From the NCBI RefSeq assembly GCF_001500125.1, contig NZ_LQIV01000023.1, forward strand, positions 186,001-250,000: a DNA stretch of 64,000 nt, given 5' to 3'. Each line of letters starts with the position of its first letter. Positions within the stretch are counted from its first letter, which is position 1. The stretch is from Mycobacterium sp. IS-1742 (GTDB lineage Bacteria; Actinomycetota; Actinomycetes; Mycobacteriales; Mycobacteriaceae). Positions 45,033 through 57,268 of this stretch are shown here, in pieces. Under the pieces are notes generated by a model that saw only the letters and a list, made by a program, of their open reading frames with translations, did no database searches and was not told where the DNA came from. A program made the position numbers and the translations under genes.

Positions 45033-45515
45033 ATGTTCGAGACGCCCATCACCGTCGTCGGCAACATCGTCAACAACCCGTACCGGCAGCGGGTCGGCGA
45101 TCAGGAGGTGATGCGGTTCCGGGTGGCCAGCAACTCCCGGCGCCGCACCGCCGAAGGATCCTGGGAGCCGGGCAACTCGCTGTTCGTCAGCGTGAGCTGC
45201 TGGGGCAAACTGGTCACCGGCGTCGGCGCCTCGCTCGGGAAGGGTGCGGCGGTGATCGTTGTTGGACACGTACACACCAGCGAGTACGACGACCGCGACG
45301 GCGTGCGCCGCACGTCGGTCGAGGTGCGGGCCACCGCGGTGGGCCCCGACCTCAGCCGCTGTGTGGCCCGGGTCGAGACGCTGCGCCAGTCCGCCCCCGG
45401 CGCCGCTGACCCGTCCGGGGACGCGGAATCCGGTGACGACGGCGGTGACATCGCGGGCGGGCCCACCGACCCCGGCGACCCCGACGCCCCGGAGGCGCTG
45501 CCACTGAGCGCCTAG
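45033..45515 (+). CDS. SSB-like single-stranded DNA-binding protein (SsbB-type)
   Basis: This 160-residue protein has an N-terminal OB-fold (about 1-112: FETPITVVGNIVNNPYRQRV, FRVASNSRRRTAEGSWEPGNSLFVSVSCWGKLVTGVGASL over residues about 28-68, VIVVGHVHTSEYDDRDG). The tail is acidic and Pro/Asp/Gly-rich. It lacks the standard DDDIPF-type C-terminus of the replicative SSB, so it is the second SSB paralogue, as Rv2478c. ATG 45033; no strong ribosome site is visible. ettA follows 76 bases later. Confidence 0.82.
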   Translation: MFETPITVVGNIVNNPYRQRVGDQEVMRFRVASNSRRRTAEGSWEPGNSLFVSVSCWGKLVTGVGASLGKGAAVIVVGHVHTSEYDDRDGVRRTSVEVRATAVGPDLSRCVARVETLRQSAPGAADPSGDAESGDDGGDIAGGPTDPGDPDAPEALPLSA

Positions 45516-45532
45516 CCGCATCCGGCCACGCC

Positions 45533-45538
45533 TAGGAT
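45533..45538 (+). promoter_or_regulatory. Putative -10 element (TAGGAT) for ettA
   Basis: TAGGAT fits TANNNT and lies 53 bases before the ettA ATG, giving a leader of about 45 bases. Confidence 0.4.
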
Positions 45539-45591
45539 GGGGCCCGCGGCAACAGACGTTGACCACGCTTTGAGAAAGGCAACACCACGGC

Positions 45592-47265
<1,674 letters not shown>

Positions 47266-47325
47266 TCTCGCTCGTGCACCCTCCAACGACGGGCGGTGCG
47301 CGGGTGTGAGTCAGGAGTGATCCGC

Positions 47326-50300
47326 ATGACGGGAACCGGTGCCGACGCAGCGCGCGACCCCTCGACGGACACGCTCGACCAGCTGGCGAAGGCCTACGCC
47401 GAGACGTATCGCGGACCGCAACAGGGGGAGTCGGCGGAGGACAGCGTGACGACGGGTCCGGTGAACCCGGCGGACATGCTGGAATCGTCGGACCTCGTGC
47501 TGGCCCATCACCGGCTCGCCGAGCGCAGGCAACCCGGCGAGACGCTCGTCGCGATGTACGGCGCCGACGGTGTCGGCCCCGCGCTGCAGGTGGTCACCGA
47601 CCAGGCGCCGACGCTGATCGACTCGGTGACGGTGCTGCTGCACCGGCTCGGCGTCGCCTACCGGGCGATCATGAACCCGGTGCTGCGCGTGCGGCGCGGG
47701 TCCTCCGGTGAGTTGCTCGACGCGCGTCCGGTGTCCGAGGCGGCCGACGGCGACGGCGTCGACGAGGCGTGGATCCACATCGAGCTCACCGATTCCGCCG
47801 ACCGCTCGTCGGTGGAGGCGGCCAGGCGGATGTTGCCGCGCATCCTCGCCGACGCCCGTCAGGTCGGCGTCGACGGCAGCGCCATGGTGGCGCGGCTGCA
47901 AGGGCTGGCCAACCACATCGAGGCCGACGCGGAGGGGCACTTCACCGCACCCGAGCGCAAGGACGTCGCGGCGCTGGCGCGCTGGCTCGCCGACGGACAC
48001 TTCATCCTCATCGGCTGCCAGCGGTGTCCGGTCACCGATACCGAATCGTCGGTCGAGGCCGACAGCCGCCTCGGGGTGCTGCGGCTCCGCGAAGACGTCC
48101 TGCCGCCGCTGACCCGCGAGGGCGACCTGCTCGCCCTCGCGCAGGCCACGATCCCGAGCTACGTGCGCTACGGCGCCAACCCGTACATCATCGTCGTCCG
48201 CGAAGAGGGCGCAGGCGGCGAGGGTTACGACGCCGTCGAACACCGCTTCGTCGGCCTGTTCACGGTCGCCGCGATGAACGCCAATGTGCTGGGCATACCG
48301 CTGATCTCGCGGCGGGTCAACGAGGCACTGGCGATCGCCCAGCGCGACCCCAGCCATCCCGCGCAGCTGTTGCTCGACATCATCCAGACCATTCCGCGTC
48401 CGGAGCTGTTCGCGCTGAAGGCCGACGAACTGCTCGACATGGCGATGGCGGTCATCGATCTGGGCTCCCGCAGGCGCACGTTGCTGTTCCTGCGCGCGGA
48501 CAGCCTCGCCCACTTCATCGCGTGTCTGGTGTACCTGCCGAGAGACCGCTACACCACCGCCGTCCGGCTCGAGATGCAGGACATCCTGGTCCGCGAGCTG
48601 GGCGGTGTGGGCATCGACTACTCCGCCCGGGTGAGTGAATCCCCCTGGGCGGTGGTGCATTTCACCGTCCGGCTCCCGGACGGTACGCGTCCCGGTGACG
48701 TCGACATCTCACCGGAGAACGAGGAGCGCATCCAGCGTGCACTCACCGAGGCCGCCCGCACCTGGGGTGACCGGTTGCTCGGCGCGGTCGCGTCCGGAGA
48801 CCTGGAGCAGGAAGCGGCCGAGCACTACGCCGTCGCGTTCCCCGAGGATTACAAACAGGCGGTCGCACCGGCCGAAGCGATCGGTGACATCGCGATCATC
48901 GAGGCGCTGCAGGACAATTCGGTCAAACTTCTGTTCGCCGAGGGCGGAGAGGACCGGGTCGGCAAGCTCACCTGGTATCTCGGCGGACGGTCGGCATCCC
49001 TGAGCCACCTGCTGCCCATGCTGCAGTCCATGGGTGTCGTCGTCCTCGAGGAACGCCCATTCACGGTGACCCGCCCCGACGGTCTGGCCGTGTGGATCTA
49101 CCAGTTCAAGATCCGGCCGCACCACACCATGCCCGAGTCGAAGGGCGACAAGTCCGACCGGGACGCGACCGCGGCCCGGTTCGCCGACGCGGTCACCGCG
49201 ATCTGGAACGGCCGCATGGAGATCGACCGGTTCAACGAACTGGTGCTGCGGGCCGGGCTGACCTGGCCGCAGGTGATGGTGCTGCGGGCATATGCGAAGT
49301 ACCTGCGGCAGGCCGGGTTTCCGTACAGCCAGGCATTCATCGAATCGGTGGTCAACGACAATCCGCACACCGCGCGGTCGCTGGTCGAACTGTTCGAGGC
49401 GCTGTTCGACCCGACCGAGGCCGCCAAGGACCGCGACGCCCAGAGTGCGGCCGCGGCCGTGGCGGCCGACATCGACGCGCTCACGGGCCTCGACACCGAC
49501 CGGGTGCTGCGCGCGTTCGCCTCGATGATCCAGGCCACGCTGCGCACCAACCATTTCGTCGGGCGCGCGGAGTCAGCGCGGGCGCGCGACGTGCTCGCCG
49601 TCAAACTCGACCCCGGCCTGATCGACGAACTCCCGCTGCCCCGGCCGAAATTCGAGATCTTCGTGTACTCGCCCCGGGTCGAGGGCGTGCACCTGCGGTT
49701 CGGCCACGTCGCCCGCGGAGGTCTGCGGTGGTCGGACCGGCGCGAGGACTTCCGCACCGAGATCCTGGGTCTGGTCAAGGCGCAGGCGGTGAAGAACGCC
49801 GTGATCGTGCCCGTCGGCGCCAAGGGCGGGTTCGTCGTCAAACAGCCGCCGGTCCCGACCGGGGACGCCGCCGCGGACCGCGACGCCCAGCGCACCGAGG
49901 GAGTGGACTGCTACACGCTGTTCATCAGCGGCCTGCTGGACGTCACCGACAACGTCGACAAGGTCAGCGGCGAGGTCGTCGCACCCCCCGACGTGGTCCG
50001 CCGCGACGGGGACGACGCCTATCTCGTGGTGGCCGCCGACAAGGGCACCGCGACGTTCTCCGACACCGCCAACGAGGTGGCCAAGTCCTACGGCTTCTGG
50101 CTGGGTGACGCCTTCGCGTCCGGTGGGTCGGTCGGCTACGACCACAAGGCGATGGGCATCACCGCCAAGGGCGCCTGGGAGTCGGTCAAACGCCACTTCC
50201 GGGAGATGGGCGTGGACACCCAGTCGGAGGACTTCACGGTCGTCGGGATCGGCGATATGAGCGGTGACGTGTTCGGCAACGGGATGCTGCTGTCCGAACA

Positions 50301-52152
50301 CATCCGGCTCGTCGCCGCCTTCGACCACCGCCACGTCTTCCTCGACCCCGACCCGGACGCGGCGACGTCGTTCCGGGAGCGCCGGCGGCTGTTCGGCCTG
50401 CCCCGCTCGTCATGGGAGGACTACGACCGCTCCCTGATCAGCGAGGGCGGCGGCGTGTACAGCCGCGAGCAAAAGTCCATCCCGGTGCACCCACGGGTTC
50501 GCGAGGTGCTCGGCCTCGACGACAGCGTCGAGGAGATGACGCCGCCCGCGCTGATCAAGGCGATCCTCAAGGCGCCGGTCGACCTGCTGTGGAACGGCGG
50601 GATCGGCACGTACGTCAAGGCCGAGGCCGAATCCGACGCCGACGTCGGTGACCGCGCCAACGATCCGGTACGCGTGAACGCGAATCAGGTGCGCGCCAAG
50701 GTGATCGGCGAAGGCGGCAACCTCGGCGTCACCTCCCGGGGGCGCATCGAGTTCGACCTGTCCGGCGGCCGGATCAACACCGACGCCCTTGACAACTCCG
50801 CGGGCGTGGACTGCTCCGACCACGAGGTCAACATCAAGATCCTCATCGACTCGCTGGTGACGGCGGGCAAGGTCAGCCCCGCTGAACGCACCGACCTGCT
50901 GTTGTCGATGACCGACGAGGTCGGCGACCTGGTGTTGTCGGACAACCGCGACCAGAACGACCTGATGGGCACCAGCCGCGCCAACGCGGCGAGCCTGCTG
51001 CCCGTGCACTCCCGCATGATCAGCCAGTTCGTCGCGGAGCGCGGGATGAACCGCGAACTCGAGGCGCTGCCCACCGATAAGGAGATCCGCCGCCGGTTGG
51101 ACGCCGGGATGGGGCTCACCTCACCGGAACTGGCGACTCTGATGGCACACGTGAAGCTGGCGCTCAAGGCCGATCTGCTCGACAGCGAACTGCCCGACCA
51201 GGAGGTCTTCGCCGCCCGCCTGCCGCGGTACTTCCCGTCCACGCTGCGCGACCAGTTCGCCGCCGACACGCGATCGCACCAGCTGCGCCGCGAGATCGTC
51301 ACGACGATGCTCGTCAACGACGTCGTCGACACCAGCGGCATCACGTACGCCTACCGGGTCACCGAGGACGCCGGGGTGGGGCCGGTCGACGCGGTGCGGA
51401 GTTTCGTCGCGGTCAACGCCATCTTCCGGGTGGGCGACGTGTGGCGGCAGATCCGCGCCGCGGACCTGCCGGTCGCGGTCAGTGACCGGATGACACTGGA
51501 CCTGCGCCGGCTCATCGACCGGGCGGCGCGCTGGCTGCTGAACTACCGGCCCCAGCCGCTGGCGGTCGGCGCGGAGATCAACCGCTTCGCCGACAAGGTG
51601 GCCGCACTCACCCCCCGGATGGAGGAGTGGTTGCGCGGCGACGACGAGGCGATCGTGGCCAAGGAGGCCGGCGACTTCTGCTCCCACGGCGCGTCGAAGG
51701 AGCTCGCGTACGCGGTGGCGACCGGGCTCTACCAGTTCAGCCTGCTCGACATCATCGACATCGCCGACATCGACGACCGCGACCCCGCGGAGGTCGCCGA
51801 CACGTACTTCGCGCTGATGGACCACCTCAACACGGACAGCCTGCTGACCGCGGTGTCCCGGCTGCCTCGCGGTGATCGCTGGCATTCGTTGGCGCGGTTG
51901 GCGATTCGTGACGACATCTACGGCTCGATCCGTTCGCTGTGCTTCGACGTGCTCGCCGTCGGTGAGCCGGACGAGAACGGCGAGGAGAAGATCGCCGAGT
52001 GGGAGATGACCAACGGGTCGCGGGTGGCGCGCGCGCGGCGCACGCTCACCGAGATCTACCAGGACGGTGAACGGGACCTGGCGACACTGTCGGTGGCGGC
52101 GCGCCAGATTCGCAGCATGACACGATCGAGTGGAACGGGGTCTTCAGGGTGA
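47326..52152 (+). CDS. gdh: Large NAD-specific glutamate dehydrogenase
   Basis: This 1608-residue GDH of the L_180 class oxidises glutamate to 2-oxoglutarate and ammonia, linking to the TCA cycle. The N-terminal 700 residues hold ACT-like regulatory repeats. The catalytic core (about 790-1270) has [46 protein letters not shown] and [19 protein letters not shown], with the Rossmann part [17 protein letters not shown]. In mycobacteria this class is controlled by GarA and PknG, which lie outside the window. ATG 47326 follows CAGGAGTG; GTG 47296 is less likely. The thioesterase GTG overlaps its stop. Matches Rv2476c. Confidence 0.94.
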   Translation: MTGTGADAARDPSTDTLDQLAKAYAETYRGPQQGESAEDSVTTGPVNPADMLESSDLVLAHHRLAERRQPGETLVAMYGADGVGPALQVVTDQAPTLIDSVTVLLHRLGVAYRAIMNPVLRVRRGSSGELLDARPVSEAADGDGVDEAWIHIELTDSADRSSVEAARRMLPRILADARQVGVDGSAMVARLQGLANHIEADAEGHFTAPERKDVAALARWLADGHFILIGCQRCPVTDTESSVEADSRLGVLRLREDVLPPLTREGDLLALAQATIPSYVRYGANPYIIVVREEGAGGEGYDAVEHRFVGLFTVAAMNANVLGIPLISRRVNEALAIAQRDPSHPAQLLLDIIQTIPRPELFALKADELLDMAMAVIDLGSRRRTLLFLRADSLAHFIACLVYLPRDRYTTAVRLEMQDILVRELGGVGIDYSARVSESPWAVVHFTVRLPDGTRPGDVDISPENEERIQRALTEAARTWGDRLLGAVASGDLEQEAAEHYAVAFPEDYKQAVAPAEAIGDIAIIEALQDNSVKLLFAEGGEDRVGKLTWYLGGRSASLSHLLPMLQSMGVVVLEERPFTVTRPDGLAVWIYQFKIRPHHTMPESKGDKSDRDATAARFADAVTAIWNGRMEIDRFNELVLRAGLTWPQVMVLRAYAKYLRQAGFPYSQAFIESVVNDNPHTARSLVELFEALFDPTEAAKDRDAQSAAAAVAADIDALTGLDTDRVLRAFASMIQATLRTNHFVGRAESARARDVLAVKLDPGLIDELPLPRPKFEIFVYSPRVEGVHLRFGHVARGGLRWSDRREDFRTEILGLVKAQAVKNAVIVPVGAKGGFVVKQPPVPTGDAAADRDAQRTEGVDCYTLFISGLLDVTDNVDKVSGEVVAPPDVVRRDGDDAYLVVAADKGTATFSDTANEVAKSYGFWLGDAFASGGSVGYDHKAMGITAKGAWESVKRHFREMGVDTQSEDFTVVGIGDMSGDVFGNGMLLSEHIRLVAAFDHRHVFLDPDPDAATSFRERRRLFGLPRSSWEDYDRSLISEGGGVYSREQKSIPVHPRVREVLGLDDSVEEMTPPALIKAILKAPVDLLWNGGIGTYVKAEAESDADVGDRANDPVRVNANQVRAKVIGEGGNLGVTSRGRIEFDLSGGRINTDALDNSAGVDCSDHEVNIKILIDSLVTAGKVSPAERTDLLLSMTDEVGDLVLSDNRDQNDLMGTSRANAASLLPVHSRMISQFVAERGMNRELEALPTDKEIRRRLDAGMGLTSPELATLMAHVKLALKADLLDSELPDQEVFAARLPRYFPSTLRDQFAADTRSHQLRREIVTTMLVNDVVDTSGITYAYRVTEDAGVGPVDAVRSFVAVNAIFRVGDVWRQIRAADLPVAVSDRMTLDLRRLIDRAARWLLNYRPQPLAVGAEINRFADKVAALTPRMEEWLRGDDEAIVAKEAGDFCSHGASKELAYAVATGLYQFSLLDIIDIADIDDRDPAEVADTYFALMDHLNTDSLLTAVSRLPRGDRWHSLARLAIRDDIYGSIRSLCFDVLAVGEPDENGEEKIAEWEMTNGSRVARARRTLTEIYQDGERDLATLSVAARQIRSMTRSSGTGSSG

Positions 52153-52562
52153 CAGCAGGTTTCGTGGCGCCGGTGCACGTGCGGTGGTCCGACATCGACA
52201 TGTACCAGCACATCAACCACGCCACGATGGTCACCATCCTCGAAGAGGCCCGGATCCCGTTCCTGCGCGAGCCGTTCGAGGCGACGATCACCGACATCGG
52301 TCTGTTGATCGCCGACGTGCACATCTCCTACAAGGGGCAGCTGCGCCTGATCGACTCGCCGCTGCAGGTCACCATGTGGTCCAAACGTGTTCGCGCGGTG
52401 GATTTCACGATCGGATACGAGGTCCGTTCCGTCGGTGCCGCCGCGGACTCCAGGCCGTCGGTCATCGCCGAGACCCAGTTGGCCGCGGTGCACATCGAGG
52501 AGCAGCGGCTGGAACGGCTGACGCCCGACCAACGTGCCTACCTGCAACGCTATCTGCGATGA
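52149..52562 (+). CDS. 4HBT-type acyl-CoA thioesterase (hotdog)
   Basis: This 137-residue single-domain hotdog protein matches Rv2475c. [26 protein letters not shown] carries the 4HBT signature (Asp in WSDID, then HINH). It should hydrolyse an acyl- or aroyl-CoA, substrate unknown. GTG start overlaps the gdh stop by 4 bases (GTGA), and its own stop overlaps the next start (ATGA), so all three are translationally coupled. Confidence 0.88.
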   Translation: MTAGFVAPVHVRWSDIDMYQHINHATMVTILEEARIPFLREPFEATITDIGLLIADVHISYKGQLRLIDSPLQVTMWSKRVRAVDFTIGYEVRSVGAAADSRPSVIAETQLAAVHIEEQRLERLTPDQRAYLQRYLR

Positions 52563-53218
52563 GCGGCCGGGAACGCGGGCTCTGGCTGGTCGATCCCGGC
52601 GAACGTGACGATCTCGCCACCTTCGCCGAGCGGGCGGTGCGCCTCGACGGCGCCGCGGTGGTGCGGTTGCGTGAGCGTGCCGACGGCGGTGTCGTCGCCT
52701 ATGTGACAACGGGTTTCGACGTGCTGGCCAGCCGGGTCGTGCGGGGGCGGGTGCGCCCGAAGGACCTCTGCGCCGGCGCCGACGCGCTGGCCGCGGGGCT
52801 GGCGGCCATGGACCGGTCCGGATTCGTGGACACCGGGTTCCCGATGGACTCGGCGTGGCGTGGTGCCGTGCCTGCCGATGCGGGGTTCACCCATCTGGAC
52901 GACGTCCCTGCCGGGGTGATGCTCGACCTGGTGGACAGGGGCGGCGCGCTGGTGCGGCAGCACAGCGGCGCCCACGGCCCGCCCCCGTCGCTGCTCGACC
53001 AGGAGGTGATCACGGTCAGCGAGGGTGGTGACAGCGTCGGCGTCCCGATGCGATGTGTCTTCGCGCTCACCGCAATGGGTTTCCTGCCGCCGAGCAGCGC
53101 GGCGCTCGCCGCCGGCGACATCGTGCGGATCCGGGTGTCGCCCACATGGTTGCGTATCGACGCCCGGTTCGGTTCGGTGCTGCGGCGGCGCGGCGACCCC
53201 GCTGTCGTGTTGCGTTAG
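52559..53218 (+). CDS. Conserved protein of unknown function (Rv2474c-like)
   Basis: This 219-residue soluble protein has no signal or membrane segment. It begins GLWLVDPGERDDLATFAERAVRLDGAAVVRLR (residues about 7-38). A conserved-looking piece is TGFDVLASRVVRGR. A C-terminal segment, MRCVFALTAMGFL then IRVSPTWLRIDARFGSVLRR, looks like a beta-rich end. I cannot name a family. ATG overlaps the thioesterase stop. The last four bases overlap the convergent aglA stop. Co-translation with gdh and the thioesterase suggests a metabolic role. Confidence 0.7.
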   Translation: MSGRERGLWLVDPGERDDLATFAERAVRLDGAAVVRLRERADGGVVAYVTTGFDVLASRVVRGRVRPKDLCAGADALAAGLAAMDRSGFVDTGFPMDSAWRGAVPADAGFTHLDDVPAGVMLDLVDRGGALVRQHSGAHGPPPSLLDQEVITVSEGGDSVGVPMRCVFALTAMGFLPPSSAALAAGDIVRIRVSPTWLRIDARFGSVLRRRGDPAVVLR

Positions 53219-54822
53219 ACCACCCAGGCGGCCGCGTCGGGGGGCAACCGGGAGGGACTCGACGGGGACTGCTTCTCCAGCGCGGCGCTGGCGATCACCA
53301 CCTCACCCGGGGGCAGGTCGACCGGGCGCTCACTCGCGTTGAGCACACACGTCAGCCCGCCGTCGGTGCGCAGGGTCAACACCCCGTCCTCGGCGGACAG
53401 CCGGGTCAGCGCGCCCCCGTCCACGCCGGAGCGATCCCGGCGCAGCCGCAGCGCCCGGCGGAAGAAGTGCAGCATCGAGTCCGGGTCGGCCAGCTGACGT
53501 TCGACCGTCGACGACGCCCACTCCGGCGGCATCGGCAGCCAGGTGTCGGCCGTCGTCGAGAAGCCGAACGGGGGAGCGTCACCGCTCCACGGGATGGGCA
53601 CCCGGCACCCGTCACGGCCACGTTCGGTGCGATCGGAGCGTTCCCACACCGGATCCTGGAGCACGTGGTCGGGCAGGTCGACGTTCGGCAGTCCGAGCTC
53701 CTCGCCGTTGTAGACGAACACCACGCCGGGCAGCGCCAGCATCACCAGCGCCATCGCGCGCGCCCGGGCCAGCCCGATCCGGCCGCCGCCGTACCGGGTG
53801 ACCTCGCGCTCGACGTCGTGGTTGGACAGCGTCCACGTCGGCGTCGCGTCCTCCAGGGCCACGGCGGCCAGCGAGTTCTCGATCGCGTCGCGGATCTCGT
53901 CGGCGCCGAACTCGGCGCGCACCAGCCGGAAGTTGAACCCCAGATGCAGTTCGTCGGGTCGCAGATAGGCGGCGAACGCGGCGTTGTCGTACACCCAGAC
54001 CTCGCCGACGGCGACCGCGCCGGGGTAGTCGTCGAGCACCGAACGGATGTGGCGGTGGATGTCGTGGACGCCTTCGTGGTCGAACCGGGGGTCGCCGTCC
54101 ATGTCGGCGAGCATCTTGTTCTCGGCGATCGTCATGTCGGGCAGGTCCCTGGGCTTGGACATGCCGTGGGCCACGTCGATGCGGAAACCGTCGACGCCGC
54201 GGTCCAGCCAGAACCGCAGCGTCTTCTCGAGATCCTCGGAGACCTCGGGGTTGGCCCAGTTCAGATCGGGCTGTTCGGGGTCGAACAGGTGCAGGTACCA
54301 CTGCCCGGGCCGGCCGTCCGGTTCGACGACGCGCGTCCATGCCGGGCCGCCGAAGACCGAGACCCAGTTGTTGGGCGGGAGCAGACCGTCGGGCCCGGTG
54401 CCGTCGCGGAACAGATAGCGCTCCCGCTGGGCACTGCCCGGACCCGCGGCCAGCGCCGCCTGAAACCACGGGTGTTGCGAGCTGGTGTGGTTGGGCACCA
54501 GGTCCATCGTGACCCGGATGCCACGGTCATGGGCGGCGGCGATCAGCCGGTCCAGCGCCTCGATGCCGCCGAACAGCGGGTCGATGTCGCGCGGATCGGC
54601 GACGTCGTACCCGTGGTCGGCCATGGGGGAGACGGTCACCGGATTGAGCCACAGCGCGTCGACGCCCAGGGCGGTCAGGTGGTCCAGCCCGGCGGTGACA
54701 CCGTCGAGGTCACCGACGCCGTCGCCGTCGCTGTCGCGGAAGGAGCGGGGATAGACCTGGTAGAACACCGCGCGCGACCACCAGGGCGGGTCCGTTGCCG
54801 GGGGGTGAGCCATTGCGCCCAT
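53215..54822 (-). CDS. aglA: GH13 alpha-glucosidase
   Basis: This 535-residue GH13 oligo-1,6-glucosidase/alpha-glucosidase hydrolyses short alpha-glucans. WWSRAVFYQVYPRSFRDSDGDGVGDLDG is the family opening (residues about 14-41). The catalytic nucleophile is Asp216 (GFRIDVAHG), the acid/base is Glu274 (AVGEVWVYDN), and the transition-state Asp is Asp336 (LSNHDVER). A C-terminal beta domain ends the protein. Start ATG 54822 or the in-frame ATG 54813 (MAHPP). Only 15 bases separate it from the upstream glbO, so they are co-transcribed. Matches Rv2471. Confidence 0.92.
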   Translation of the reverse strand: MGAMAHPPATDPPWWSRAVFYQVYPRSFRDSDGDGVGDLDGVTAGLDHLTALGVDALWLNPVTVSPMADHGYDVADPRDIDPLFGGIEALDRLIAAAHDRGIRVTMDLVPNHTSSQHPWFQAALAAGPGSAQRERYLFRDGTGPDGLLPPNNWVSVFGGPAWTRVVEPDGRPGQWYLHLFDPEQPDLNWANPEVSEDLEKTLRFWLDRGVDGFRIDVAHGMSKPRDLPDMTIAENKMLADMDGDPRFDHEGVHDIHRHIRSVLDDYPGAVAVGEVWVYDNAAFAAYLRPDELHLGFNFRLVRAEFGADEIRDAIENSLAAVALEDATPTWTLSNHDVEREVTRYGGGRIGLARARAMALVMLALPGVVFVYNGEELGLPNVDLPDHVLQDPVWERSDRTERGRDGCRVPIPWSGDAPPFGFSTTADTWLPMPPEWASSTVERQLADPDSMLHFFRRALRLRRDRSGVDGGALTRLSAEDGVLTLRTDGGLTCVLNASERPVDLPPGEVVIASAALEKQSPSSPSRLPPDAAAWVV

Positions 54823-54837
54823 TGTGGCCGTCTGCGC

Positions 54838-55233
54838 TCAGAACGGCGAGTTGACCATCGACTGCGCGGCCATCTCCAGGTAGGCCAGCAGCTCCCTGCG
54901 GTGCTCGTCGTCGAGCGTCGCCGAATCGACCTCGGCGACCGCGGTGTGCATACAGCGCAGCCAGGCGTCGCGTTCGATGTAGCCGATGCGGAACGGTGCG
55001 TGCCGCATCCGCAGTCTCGGATGTCCACGCTGGTCGGAGTAGGTGCGCGGACCACCCCAGTACTGCTCGAGGAACATCCGCAACCGCACCTCGGCGGCCT
55101 CGAGTTCGTCCTCGGGATACAGCGGACGCAGAATCTCGTCCTCCCGCACCTGCTCGTAGAACCGCGCCACGATCGCGCGGAACGTCTCGTGGCCACCGAC
55201 CTCGTCGTAGAAGGACCGCGTGGGTTGCGTCAC
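54838..55233 (-). CDS. glbO: Truncated haemoglobin, group II (trHbO)
   Basis: This 131-residue group II 2-on-2 globin is reported in mycobacteria to bind O2 with high affinity. Against M. tuberculosis GlbO, the residues fit with a +3 offset: Tyr26 (B10), Tyr39 (CD1), proximal His78 in [12 protein letters not shown], and Trp91 (G8). [13 protein letters not shown] is the CD/E region. GTG start at 55233; no signal peptide. The gene directly precedes aglA on the same strand. Confidence 0.95.
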   Translation of the reverse strand: MTQPTRSFYDEVGGHETFRAIVARFYEQVREDEILRPLYPEDELEAAEVRLRMFLEQYWGGPRTYSDQRGHPRLRMRHAPFRIGYIERDAWLRCMHTAVAEVDSATLDDEHRRELLAYLEMAAQSMVNSPF

Positions 55234-55374
55234 GGCTCCATTGTGGCCTGTGGCGGGCCCGAACCCGGCAGCCCGGTGAGGTCACCGGATGTTCACCGGA
55301 CTGACCTGCGAACACGTGCCGAATTGCCGTGCGGTGGCCGCCGATCCATGGTGGACTGTCTCCTCGGAGGACGT

Positions 55375-56028
55375 ATGGCGCAACGCAAGAAGAGCCCGTC
55401 GAGACCGACCGGTCACAAGCGTGCGGCCGCGGTCGGCCCCTCGGGTCCCGCGGCGAGCGCCCGCGTGCTGCACAGCGTCGACGCCGCGGCCCCGGGCCAT
55501 GACGGGTCGCTGTGGGGGCGCCGACGCGTCCTGCTCCTCAACTCGACCTACGAGCCGCTGACCGCGCTGCCGCTGCGACGGGCGGTGGTGATGCTGATCT
55601 GCGGTAAGGCCGACGTCGTCCACGAGGATCCGGCGGGCCCGGTGATCCACTCGGCGACCCGCAGCATCTCGGTGCCGACGGTCATCCGGCTGCGTAGTTT
55701 CGTGCGGGTGCCTTACCGGGCCCGCGTGCCGATGACCCGGGCGGCGCTGATGCACCGCGACCGGTTCCGGTGCGCGTACTGCGGGGCGAAGGCCGACACC
55801 GTCGACCACGTCGTCCCGCGCAGCCGCGGCGGCGACCATTCGTGGGAGAACTGCGTTGCCGCCTGCGCGCCCTGCAACCACCGCAAGGCCGACCACCTGC
55901 TCGTCGAATTGGGCTGGTCGCTGCGTTTCGCGCCGTTGCCGCCGAAGGGACAGCACTGGCGGCTGCTGTCGACGGTCAAGGAACTCGACCCGGCGTGGGT
56001 GAGATACCTGGGTGAGGGAGCGGCCTGA
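55375..56028 (+). CDS. HNH endonuclease-domain protein
   Basis: This 217-residue protein matches Rv2469c. Residues 1-45 are basic, Ala/Pro-rich. VLLLNSTYEPL and LRRAVVMLICGKADVV (about 50-80) form the conserved N-terminal domain. The C-terminal HNH domain (about 133-170) has CAYCGAKADTVDHVVPRSRGG, ENCVAACAPCNHRKADH, an intact His-Asn-His with four zinc Cys. The biological target is unknown. ATG follows GGAGG at 55366-55370. Divergent from glbO. ctaJ follows 27 bases after its stop. Confidence 0.87.
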   Translation: MAQRKKSPSRPTGHKRAAAVGPSGPAASARVLHSVDAAAPGHDGSLWGRRRVLLLNSTYEPLTALPLRRAVVMLICGKADVVHEDPAGPVIHSATRSISVPTVIRLRSFVRVPYRARVPMTRAALMHRDRFRCAYCGAKADTVDHVVPRSRGGDHSWENCVAACAPCNHRKADHLLVELGWSLRFAPLPPKGQHWRLLSTVKELDPAWVRYLGEGAA

Positions 56029-56055
56029 GTTGCCGGTGGGATACGGTTTGAGACC

Positions 56056-56337
56056 GTGACCACCTCCGTGATCCTCGTCCTCGTCCTCGTGCCGTTGGGG
56101 TTGTACGCGGTCCTGGCCCTGATCTTCATGCGTGGCAAGGGCCCGCACCCGGCGAGCTACAAACTGTCCGAGCCGTGGCGGCACTCGCCGATCCTGTGGG
56201 CGGCCGACGAGCCGTCGCATCAGGAGCATGCGACCGGCCACAGCGTTCAGGCCGACACCGCCGCGCACGGCGGCAACGTCGGTGAGCATCACTCGAACCC
56301 CGTGACGATTGGAGGCGGCGCAAGTGGCAAGTGGTGA
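56056..56337 (+). CDS. ctaJ: Cytochrome c oxidase (aa3) accessory subunit CtaJ
   Basis: This 93-residue single-pass membrane protein has a hydrophobic helix at about 5-24, then [23 protein letters not shown] (residues about 31-53), and a His/Gly-rich tail. A homologous small protein was modelled in the M. smegmatis respiratory supercomplex; I name it from that memory, not a search. GTG start 8 bases after TACGGT (56042-56047), so near-leaderless. The DUF5130 gene overlaps its last 14 bases. Confidence 0.75.
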   Translation: MTTSVILVLVLVPLGLYAVLALIFMRGKGPHPASYKLSEPWRHSPILWAADEPSHQEHATGHSVQADTAAHGGNVGEHHSNPVTIGGGASGKW

Positions 56338-56821
56338 AGTCGGTACCGGAGTCGCCGTCACCGGTCACCGCGCGGCGGTCGAGCGCCAGGGTCTGCCCTA
56401 CGGCTGGGCGCTGACCTCGAGCGGACGGCTGTCCGGGGTGACGGAGCCCGGCACCCTGTCGGTGGACTATCCGTTCGCGACCAAGGACCTCGTCGTGCTC
56501 GACGATGCGCTGAAGTACGGGTCGCGGGCGGCGAAGGCCCGTTTCGCGGTCTACATCGGCGACCTCGGGGCGGACACCGCTGCCACGGCACGCGAGATCC
56601 TGGCGCAGGTGCCGACGCCGAACAATGCCGTGCTGCTGGCGGTGTCGCCGGATCAGCATGCGATCGAGGTGGTCTACGGCATCGACGTCAAGGGCCGCGG
56701 CATCGAGACCGCCGCACCGCTGGGCGTCTCCGCGACCGCCGCGTCGTTGAAGGACGGCAACCTCATCGACGGGATCATCAGCGGAGTGCGCGTGCTGTCG
56801 GCGGGCGTCTCACCCCGCTGA
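56324..56821 (+). CDS. DUF5130 (TPM-like) protein
   Basis: This 165-residue soluble protein matches Rv2468c. No signal peptide or membrane helix is seen. [20 protein letters not shown] and [26 protein letters not shown] (about 82-130) resemble the TPM/DUF5130 fold. In M. smegmatis a protein from this neighbourhood was reported bound to the cytosolic side of the respiratory supercomplex. GTG 56324 follows GGAGG at 56311-56315; an earlier TTG at 56309 is possible. It overlaps ctaJ by 14 bases and the convergent HNH gene by 12. Confidence 0.75.
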   Translation: MASGEVGTGVAVTGHRAAVERQGLPYGWALTSSGRLSGVTEPGTLSVDYPFATKDLVVLDDALKYGSRAAKARFAVYIGDLGADTAATAREILAQVPTPNNAVLLAVSPDQHAIEVVYGIDVKGRGIETAAPLGVSATAASLKDGNLIDGIISGVRVLSAGVSPR

Positions 56822-57250
56822 CCCCGGCTCAGCGAGGGCGCGCGCCTGCAGGAGCGCGCCGCGGATCTCGATGTAGCGCGTCAGGAACCGGCGCTCGTCG
56901 AGGCGTTTGCGGCGCATCCAGCCGGTGACCTCGTCGTTGCACTTGCTCGTGTTGCAGGACGCGCACGCCGGCACCACGTTGTCGAGCGTGTACCGTCCGC
57001 CCCGCGAGATCGCCATGACGCAGTCCCGCTGCATGGTGCCTTCGGTCGCCCCGCAGTAGGCGCAGCCGTTCCACGCTTCCTTGAGCGCCGACCATTCCGC
57101 GGCGGTGAGGTCGTTGACGACGCGTGCGACGCGCAGTGTGCGCCTGCGCGCCGCACGTGCCTTGCGAGAGCGATTGACGGCCACCGCATGAGGATGCCGC
57201 GCGAGCGTGCGCAAAGTGCCGCACAACGCCGGTGTGTCGTGTGCAGACAC
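56810..57250 (-). CDS. HNH-like protein downstream of pepN, His replaced by Cys
   Basis: This 146-residue protein has an N-terminal basic region ([15 protein letters not shown]) and an HNH fold: [23 protein letters not shown] then [15 protein letters not shown] (about 63-107). The usual DH at the start of the HNH is Asp76-Cys77, so the metal-activating His is a Cys. The four zinc cysteines and later Asn remain. Activity is therefore doubtful. GTG start lies 18 bases after the pepN stop, so it belongs to the same transcript. Tail overlaps the DUF5130 gene by 12 bases. Confidence 0.7.
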   Translation of the reverse strand: MSAHDTPALCGTLRTLARHPHAVAVNRSRKARAARRRTLRVARVVNDLTAAEWSALKEAWNGCAYCGATEGTMQRDCVMAISRGGRYTLDNVVPACASCNTSKCNDEVTGWMRRKRLDERRFLTRYIEIRGALLQARALAEPGSAG

Positions 57251-57268
57251 GCGCGCTCGCGCGGAACG

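Noticed and set aside
53053-56028. A 991-codon plus-strand frame across aglA, glbO and the HNH gene
   Set aside because: It runs antisense to two confident genes with full catalytic motifs; only its last 217 codons (from 55375) are a real gene.
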